Below, one piece after another: positions 56,241-64,000 of a stretch of DNA of 64,000 nucleotides. A program made the position numbers and the translations under genes. Where the stretch lies: contig NZ_CP117834.1 of NCBI RefSeq assembly GCF_028735875.1, forward strand, positions 2,096,001 through 2,160,000. The letters are read 5' to 3'. Origin of the DNA: Shouchella hunanensis (GTDB taxonomy: Bacteria; Bacillota; Bacilli; Bacillales; Bacillaceae_D). The notes under the pieces were generated by a model, which saw nothing but the letters and a program-made list of their open reading frames with translations, had not been told where the DNA came from and made no database searches. The stretch's first letter is position 1; every line of letters starts with the position of its first letter.

Positions 56241-56717
56241 ATGGCTCATGTGTCAGGTAAAAGGAGAACAGATTCTGCTTCAAGAATAATAGTGGCATCA
56301 CCACAAACCATTTATCAGTCATTCTTGCATGAAGAAGCACTCGTTTCGTGGCTTCCACCGGAAGGGATGTCAGGTCATATTGACATGTTTGATCCTCGCG
56401 AAGGAGGAACGTATCGATTGACCCTCACGTACGAAATGGATCACTCGAACCCTGGTAAGACATCAGAAAACACCGATGTGTCCCAAGTGAAGTTTTTAGA
56501 GTTGGTTCCGAACAAGCGAATTGTTCAATCAGTAAAATTCCATTCCGATGACCAAGAATTTTTAGGTGAGATGAAACAGACATGGCTCTTAGAACCCATT
56601 TCGGAAGGCACAAAGGTCACGATTATTTGTGAGAATGTACCTGAAGGTATTCGTAAGGAAGATCACGACACGGGTTTACGGTCCACTTTAGAGAATCTAG
56701 CTACCTTTACTGAATGA
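56241..56717 (+). CDS. SRPBCC (AHSA1-like) ligand-binding domain protein
   Basis: A 158-residue START/AHSA1-type protein. The N-terminus RIIVASPQTIYQSFLHEEALVSWLPPEGM and the middle FDPREGGTYRLTLTYE are characteristic, followed by VSQVKFLELVPNKRIVQSVKF and the C-terminal helix around LRSTLENLATF. These proteins bind small hydrophobic ligands; the specific ligand is not predictable. AAGGAGG lies upstream of the ATG. It lies 56 bases downstream of the MazG-like gene and may be co-transcribed. Confidence 0.8.
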   Translation: MAHVSGKRRTDSASRIIVASPQTIYQSFLHEEALVSWLPPEGMSGHIDMFDPREGGTYRLTLTYEMDHSNPGKTSENTDVSQVKFLELVPNKRIVQSVKFHSDDQEFLGEMKQTWLLEPISEGTKVTIICENVPEGIRKEDHDTGLRSTLENLATFTE

Positions 56718-57225
56718 CAAACTGTAAAAGCCATTTTTGATACCCTTCTTTATAGAAAGCATTGTTATTAGCAATCAGACGTCCTGAGGAATGATGTAGA
56801 GCAAAAATCAGCTATTCCTTTGAAAATTTAATTGATTAAATAATTAGACTGATTCATATCGAGTTCAAAAGTTTTGTATAGACGAGAAGAAAGAAGTTCT
56901 GATGCTTAAGCTTAATCCCATGATTATAGGTGTTTCACTCGTCTGCTCTACAATGATTTTTGAGAATACGACAACTACAACAATATATACAATGCTAATA
57001 CAATGATTTCCAACCAACCAGGCTTTGTTTTTTCACTGTTATTCCGCTCCTATTTGCTATTTACTTCTTACCCTTTTTAAAGTTACTCAGTAAAAAGAAT
57101 ATGCCAGGAATTTTTAGTGGAATAGGAAAAGAGCCTAGACAGAGGACTAGGCTCTTTCTTATGATAGCAATCATATGTACGAGTCAACACCATTTGTTAT
57201 GGAGCGGAGGAGATGTGCTAACTAA
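56718..57225. other. Intergenic region with possible membrane-protein remnants
   Basis: About 500 bases without an intact gene. Short frames resemble pieces of a membrane protein: one at about 56,901 (MLKLNPMIIGVSLVCSTM, then a stop) and one around 57,026-57,130 (FFTVIPLLFAIYFLPFLKLL followed by a basic tail). They are in no continuous frame and lack starts, so this may be a decayed gene. A terminator-like hairpin lies at 57,127-57,160. Confidence 0.35.
57127..57160. terminator. Bidirectional intrinsic terminator
   Basis: AAAGAGCCTAG pairs with CTAGGCTCTTT around a 7-8 base loop, with short T-rich stretches on both strands. It lies about 70 bases beyond the stop of the minus-strand DUF3888-like gene and can serve transcription arriving from either side. 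Confidence 0.65.
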
Positions 57226-57645
57226 TTAATCTGGTGCAAACTTAATAAATTCCTTTAATTCACTATCTGAGATAAACCGGCGTTTGTAGTCTAACACTGT
57301 GTATTTACTATAATCGTTTCCTGGTATGCGGATTGTCATATGGATTAACGTATAAGGTGGGTTCATAGGTCCTTCATATCCGATCACTCTCAGAGTAATA
57401 TCATAAAAATCATTGGCTTCATTTCGAGTGATTTTTTCAATACGAGGTGCGAAATAGAGTTGATTATCGCCTTTTGTGGACATGGTCTCCAAAATGATAT
57501 TTGTACCAAGTTCTCTAAGGAAAGCCCGTTCTAAAATGCTTGGTTGCTGTTTCTGATCAATTGTTTGTGTTTCTGCACTTGCGGGGTGAACGTTAGTCAT
57601 AAATAAGAAACAAATCACAACCATAATTGAAATTGACTTCCACAA
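57226..57645 (-). CDS. Secreted DUF3888-like protein
   Basis: A 139-residue protein with a Sec signal peptide: MWKSISIMVVICFLFMTNV then PASA-E, cleavage likely near residue 24. The mature part contains the segment VIGYEGPMNPPYTLIHMTIRI, which matches the GPxNPPY core of DUF3888 proteins found in Bacillus. The start is TTG, preceded by AAAGAGGT. Function unknown. It is divergent from the GNAT gene, sharing a 147-base promoter region. Confidence 0.7.
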   Translation of the reverse strand: MWKSISIMVVICFLFMTNVHPASAETQTIDQKQQPSILERAFLRELGTNIILETMSTKGDNQLYFAPRIEKITRNEANDFYDITLRVIGYEGPMNPPYTLIHMTIRIPGNDYSKYTVLDYKRRFISDSELKEFIKFAPD

Positions 57646-57792
57646 AGGACATACCTCTTTTCACTTTAATTAGTTACTAATTTGCTTCAAAACAACATCA
57701 ATTATGTAAACTTAGTTTTTAGTCAGTCTGATCATTAAAACAATATAACGAAAGAATGCCTTATGTTACTATTAATTGGAAGGGGTGGTAGA

Positions 57793-58266
57793 ATGATTAT
57801 TCGCAACGTGGTCAGCACAGATTACTATACATTATCGCCATTAATTAATGAATGGTGGGGTGGTAGAGACATGTCTGGTCTGTTACCAAAATTATTTTTT
57901 AATCATTTCAACAATACAAGTTTTGTAGCCGTAGATAAGGACATGATTATAGGATTTTTAATTGGCTTTCTGTCTCAATTTCACCCAGAGGAGGCATATA
58001 TCCATTTTGTAGGTGTTCATCCAAACTATCGTAAACAAAGAGTTGGTGAGAGCCTTTATCAAGCCTTTTTTGAAGAAATTCGCAATGAAAACCGTTCAAA
58101 AGTTCGATGTATTACTTCTCCAGTAAATAGAACATCTATTGCCTATCATACAAAAATAGGTTTTTCTATTGAAGCAGGCGATAAAATCGTTGATGGGATA
58201 TCCGTACAATCAAATTATGATGGCCCTGGGCAAGACAGAGTGCTTTTTATGAAAGAACTTACTTAA
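57793..58266 (+). CDS. GNAT-family N-acetyltransferase
   Basis: A 157-residue acyl-CoA-dependent N-acetyltransferase. Motif A is visible as IHFVGVHPNYRKQRVGESLYQAFF (acetyl-CoA pyrophosphate loop RxxxxG), preceded by AVDKDMIIGFLIGFL and followed by the C-terminal VNRTSIAYHTKIGFSIE. The start chosen is the ATG after GGAAGGGGTGG; an in-frame upstream ATG at 57,763 is less likely. The substrate cannot be inferred. Confidence 0.82.
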   Translation: MIIRNVVSTDYYTLSPLINEWWGGRDMSGLLPKLFFNHFNNTSFVAVDKDMIIGFLIGFLSQFHPEEAYIHFVGVHPNYRKQRVGESLYQAFFEEIRNENRSKVRCITSPVNRTSIAYHTKIGFSIEAGDKIVDGISVQSNYDGPGQDRVLFMKELT

Positions 58267-58393
58267 AAGATAATAGATAAGATAGTTTAACTTATAACTT
58301 ATATTGTTTAACAAAAACATTTTAAGATAACATGTCTAAAGAATGTATTATTTCAATAAAGAATTATTATAGACCCTTATAAAAAATACTCAC

Positions 58394-58437
58394 AAAAAAG
58401 TCCGGTGTAAAGATATCTTTACATCTGGCTTTTTTTA
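58394..58437 (+). terminator. Terminator overlapping an operator-like palindrome
   Basis: The arms AAAGTCcgGTGTAAAGAT and ATCTTTACATctGGCTTT form a long stem followed by seven T residues, ending about 170 bases after the GNAT stop. Its centre is the perfect 18-bp palindrome TGTAAAGATATCTTTACA (58,406-58,423), which recurs almost exactly just upstream of the next gene. Terminator and regulator-binding functions may overlap. Confidence 0.65.
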
Positions 58438-58452
58438 AATTAACATACTATG

Positions 58453-58470
58453 TGTAAAGATATGTTGACA
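58453..58470 (+). promoter_or_regulatory. Operator-like imperfect palindrome before XRE gene
   Basis: TGTAAAGATATGTTGACA differs at only two of 18 positions from the perfect palindrome at 58,406-58,423. It directly abuts the AAGGAGG ribosome binding site (58,471-58,477) of the XRE-family gene. Two such sites 47 bases apart in front of a Cro-like regulator suggest autoregulation (inference). Confidence 0.55.
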
Positions 58471-58483
58471 AAGGAGGATTAAA

Positions 58484-58702
58484 TTGAATGTTTTAAATAA
58501 AATTGAAGAATTAAGGAAATGTAGAGGAATTACTCAAGTTAAATTAGCTGAAGATCTAAACGTTTCAAGGCAAACGATTAATGCTATTGAGAAACACAAA
58601 TATAATCCATCATTGGAGCTTTCTCTAAAAATTTCGGAATACTTCGATGTGAAGGTAGAGGAATTATTTAAATTAGTGACAAAAGGAGAGGTTAAAAGGT
58701 GA
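58484..58702 (+). CDS. Small XRE-family transcriptional regulator
   Basis: A 72-residue Cro/CI-like DNA-binding protein consisting of one HTH_3 domain: ITQVKLAEDLNVSRQTINAIEKHKYNPSLELSLKIS, with the C-terminal YFDVKVEELF typical of the YozG/YgzD-like group. It starts with TTG six bases after AAGGAGG; the nearby ATG is out of frame. It overlaps the following membrane protein gene by 4 bases (GTGA). Two operator-like palindromes lie upstream. Confidence 0.88.
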   Translation: MNVLNKIEELRKCRGITQVKLAEDLNVSRQTINAIEKHKYNPSLELSLKISEYFDVKVEELFKLVTKGEVKR

Positions 58703-59079
58703 ATAAATACTTATCTCTATTCTTGATAATACCAATAGTAATGTTTGGATACACCATTTACCAATGGCTTAATAATAGTACGGTGGATTTAGCATCATTA
58801 CTATTTGGATCATTTATTCTTTCCATAATTTTAGGTTATTCCAATAAAATAACTTCAGATAGCAACAGCAATCAAGATGAGTTAAGCGATTATATAAAGA
58901 ATTATAGTTCAAGATTATCTTATTATATTTTAATGGCATTTGGCTTTATAATACTTTTCTTTTCAGAAGGTACGGGTTCTTTAGAAAACCTCACGAATAT
59001 TCCCCTAGTTATTCTTTTGTGTTTATTTGTAATCACAAAGCCAACTGTTGAATTTTTTTATTCTAAACGATTCCTATAA
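58699..59079 (+). CDS. Membrane protein paired with XRE regulator (DUF2178-like)
   Basis: A 126-residue protein with four hydrophobic helices: LFLIIPIVMFGYTIYQW, LLFGSFILSIILGY, ILMAFGFIILFF and IPLVILLCLFVI, with a polar loop rich in Ser/Asn between helices 2 and 3. GTG start in the stop region of the XRE gene, with AGGAGAGG upstream, so translation is coupled. Small XRE plus four-helix membrane protein operons are frequent in Firmicutes; the membrane partner's function is not established. Confidence 0.7.
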   Translation: MNKYLSLFLIIPIVMFGYTIYQWLNNSTVDLASLLFGSFILSIILGYSNKITSDSNSNQDELSDYIKNYSSRLSYYILMAFGFIILFFSEGTGSLENLTNIPLVILLCLFVITKPTVEFFYSKRFL

Positions 59080-59292
59080 GTTATTATGAAACCCTTCTTG
59101 TACAGAGAAGAGTTAACGGAGCATCCTTTTTTAAAACCCTGTAGAGTAAAAATATTTTTAGGGAATCTTTAAAATTCGAACTTTACGAATACACAACTTC
59201 AGATGAGCAAAATGGAATAAAAAATTTGTTTACATAAAACAAAACCTTTGTTAAAAGACAATAAAAATTATCTTCAAAGGAGGTTAATACCT

Positions 59293-59810
59293 TTGCTACG
59301 AAGATCTTTATTTTTTCTGCTCATTCTAATTATATTTCTATCTGCTTATGATATAGAAGATCAGATTGAAAAAGATTACAGGGATGCTGATTTTACGAAT
59401 GTTGAGAAAGCTATTCAGATGTTTAAAGAATATACACATATTAATATGAAAAAACCGAGCTTTATACCAATTGAAACTTTCATATTTTTGGTAGGTATAT
59501 AGACGAAGCGTATTTTAAAGGCAAACTTCAGTTAGAATATATAAACTCTGAAACAAATGATGTCATGGACATTTGGGTTTCGAGTCTGGCGAACGGATCT
59601 AAGCCTAAAATGCATGCTGATAAGATTCTAATTAACGAGAAGTATCAAGCTTTTTACGAAACGGAAGTTGCAGAGGATTTTTCGTTATAAGCTATAACAC
59701 TTTGTGTTGATGATAAATCGTATCGGATTGAAATGATACGTTCACTTTCAAAAGAAGTTTATTCCTTGGAATCGTTAAGAGAAGTTGCTAATAAATTAAT
59801 TGGACATTAA
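59293..59810 (+). pseudogene. Broken gene for a membrane-anchored protein (DUF4367-like)
   Basis: The frame opens with a likely TTG at 59,293, ten bases after AAAGGAGG: a hydrophobic anchor (RRSLFFLLILIIFLSAY), then DVEKAIQMFKEYTHINMKKPSFIP-like sequence to a stop at 59,500. After a frameshift near 59,485 the sequence continues GRYIDEAYFKGKLQLEYIN and DIWVSSLANGS, hits an in-frame TAA near 59,690, and goes on YRIEMIRSLSKEVYSLE to 59,810. The pattern resembles DUF4367-type proteins of Bacillus, but that assignment is tentative. Confidence 0.6.
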
Positions 59811-59946
59811 CAAACTCAAGATGCTTATAAGTGTATGCGAAAGCTATAACCGCAAGTAAGAAAAGTGTATTTTTAAAAATAAATCGCAATACACCTTTTA
59901 TTTTCCAATAAAGCCGGGTATCTGAAAACAAAGGAGATGGTAGCGC

Positions 59947-60906
59947 ATGCAAAAGGTGACTGCATTGGCAGGGATATTCTTATTCGCATTTTTACTAGCT
60001 GGTTGTCAAAGTTCCAGGGATGAGTTGAATGCGCAAGGTCAAAGTACGACTGAAACCGAGGAAAAAGAATTAGAAGAACCAGACAATGAAAGTGAGGCCT
60101 TGGATTATGAAAAAGTGGAAGTGGAGGACCAATATGTACTTCATACTCATTTGATAGATGAGGGTCAGGCGTTTTATACGGCTTTTTCTATTAATCGTAA
60201 CGAAAGTGAAGAAGTAAAATTATTGGAAGAGCAATTACTAAATTCCCTTGCTGAAAGTGATCCGTCTGAACAAGATATACTGAACTCTTATACAGATCTA
60301 TCTGTTGAGTCACAAAAATTAACCGTCCAATTTAATGAAGAAGGAAATCAATTATCCACAACAACAGCACAAACGACGTTATTTTACGACTCGTTGTTCG
60401 GGATTAGTGACCTCTATGGAATAAAAGAGATTGTCTTTTTACATCCTGACGGGGGAACCGATATTATCGTAGCAGAAAGAGAGGTTAATGATCCCCTAGT
60501 TGTTGAAGAAGAACGAGGTGCAACTCGGGGCTATTATACAGTCTATGATGAAGCGTTAGAAGAAACCTTGTTTTTATCTGGCGGGGCACTTGAAGAACAG
60601 GTAGTTAATGAAGCGGGTGAGCTTTTATCGTTTTCGGAAACTGTGGAAAAGATGGCAACCATTGATAAAGAAGATGCATTTTACGCTTCTGCCGTTGTGA
60701 AAGGAATTGAGGTTGTAAACGCAACGCTTGGTAATGGAATGGCATCTGTACAGTATACAATGGATGAGGATATGGTAACAGAAGCGGATCGTGTTGTGTT
60801 TGAAAATGCTATCCAGCTTGCCGCACTTGATTTTCATGCGTCAAAAGTTGAGTTGGTCAATGATACGTTACAGGAGCATGTGCGCTATCCATTAATTGAA
60901 GAGTGA
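59947..60906 (+). CDS. Lipoprotein, possibly GerMN-domain
   Basis: A 319-residue exported lipoprotein: signal sequence with lipobox LLAGC (Cys19), a Glu/Thr-rich spacer to about residue 55, then a globular part. A segment with LLNSLAESDPSEQDILNSY followed by KLTVQFNEEG and the later C-terminal repeat-like VVNATLGNGMASVQYTMDED look like GerMN-type modules found in GerM and sigma-X negative regulators. RBS AAAGGAGATGG precedes the ATG. It would sit on the outer face of the cytoplasmic membrane. Confidence 0.65.
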   Translation: MQKVTALAGIFLFAFLLAGCQSSRDELNAQGQSTTETEEKELEEPDNESEALDYEKVEVEDQYVLHTHLIDEGQAFYTAFSINRNESEEVKLLEEQLLNSLAESDPSEQDILNSYTDLSVESQKLTVQFNEEGNQLSTTTAQTTLFYDSLFGISDLYGIKEIVFLHPDGGTDIIVAEREVNDPLVVEEERGATRGYYTVYDEALEETLFLSGGALEEQVVNEAGELLSFSETVEKMATIDKEDAFYASAVVKGIEVVNATLGNGMASVQYTMDEDMVTEADRVVFENAIQLAALDFHASKVELVNDTLQEHVRYPLIEE

Positions 60907-63724
<2,818 letters not shown>

Positions 63725-63731
63725 CGATACC

Positions 63732-63770
63732 AAACAAACTGCTGGAGATGAGTCCAGCAGTTTGTTTCTT
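63732..63770. terminator. Strong bidirectional terminator
   Basis: AAACAAACTGCTGGA (63,732-63,746) pairs perfectly with TCCAGCAGTTTGTTT (63,753-63,767). It lies directly after the collagen-like gene and before the convergent gene at the window end, so it can end both transcripts. Confidence 0.85.
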
Positions 63771-63800
63771 TATGTTTCTGTATGGTTTCATTCTCGTCGT

Positions 63801-64000
63801 TTAGTGCAATGATCTTTCTTCTATTAATTGCTTGGCCCACTGACACCATTCTATATACATTTTTGCGTACCGAATGCCGTATTCAACTGTTAACAGAGCC
63901 CCAAGGTCTTGCTTGTTTTCTTGTTTGAAATGGTCTCTCCACGCTTCTGTCTTTTCTAACGTAATGCGTTCCCTTTCTATCACCTCATCTAAAAGAGTGA
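63801..64000 (-). CDS. C-terminal end of a probable PadR-family regulator (cut by window edge)
   Basis: The minus-strand frame is open from the right edge of the window to the stop at 63,801-63,803. A GTG at 63,983 exists, but the frame continues upstream (TLLDEVIE...), so this is most likely the last 65 or so residues of a longer gene. The helical sequence with EKTEAWRDHF and GIRYAKMYIEWCQWAKQLIEE resembles the C-terminal dimerisation helices of PadR/virulence-activator proteins. The DNA-binding part is outside the window, so the family is tentative. Confidence 0.5.
   Translation of the reverse strand, partial: TLLDEVIERERITLEKTEAWRDHFKQENKQDLGALLTVEYGIRYAKMYIEWCQWAKQLIEERSLH

Overview
The window is low-GC Gram-positive (Bacillaceae-type) DNA. 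Genes have strong AGGAGG-like ribosome binding sites, several TTG/GTG starts, a collagen-like surface protein with an exosporium-type C-terminus, a DUF3888-type secreted protein, DinB-type and MazG-type proteins, and an IS3-family insertion sequence. I cannot name the species.

Bases 1-44,811 hold one very AT-rich biosynthetic gene cluster that looks like a single operon of about 44.4 kb. A promoter with a 17-bp spacer lies at 323-351, seventeen co-directional genes are almost contiguous or overlap by 4-8 bases, and one clear intrinsic terminator lies at 44,768-44,811. Gene order: an ABC exporter (ATPase and permease); four genes for a hydroxymalonyl-ACP extender unit (3-hydroxyacyl-CoA dehydrogenase, FkbH-like HAD protein, ACP, acyl-CoA dehydrogenase; no O-methyltransferase); a hybrid PKS-NRPS of 2868 residues (ACP-KS-AT-ACP-aminotransferase-C-A-PCP-half C); a free malonyl transacylase; two AT-less KS-DH-KR-ACP modules; an AT-less KS-ACP fused to C-A-PCP-E; a C-A-PCP NRPS; a PKS with its own AT, a degenerate methyltransferase region and a terminal condensation-like domain; then a medium-chain reductase, a KAS III, a free ACP and a type II thioesterase. 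By co-linearity the product would be a beta-amino (possibly alpha-hydroxy-beta-amino) acyl chain, then glycine, a diene segment, a D-aliphatic residue, a second aliphatic residue and a final C2 unit. Release is probably by the terminal C domain, since no cis thioesterase is present. I cannot match this architecture to a named compound. It shares logic with iturin-type loading (aminotransferase) and zwittermicin-type extender supply (hydroxymalonyl-ACP).

Bases 44,813-48,482 are a boundary zone: a small membrane protein on the minus strand, a decayed IS3-family element (45,603-46,813), and a superfamily I helicase remnant that lacks its N-terminus at the IS border and carries a frameshift. Bases 48,608-53,511 are a 4.9-kb segment bracketed by two near-identical directly repeated elements of about 275 bp with terminal inverted repeats. 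Between them lie a small membrane protein, an Sfp-type phosphopantetheinyl transferase and a one-module A-PCP-reductase NRPS. The PPTase could activate the carrier domains of both systems.

Bases 53,512-64,000 are ordinary chromosomal genes: DinB-like, XRE regulator-membrane fusion, MazG-like, SRPBCC, DUF3888-like, GNAT, an XRE/membrane-protein pair with duplicated operator-like palindromes, a broken gene, a lipoprotein, a large Gly-X-Thr collagen-like protein with 198-bp internal tandem repeats, and the end of a probable PadR-type regulator cut by the window edge.
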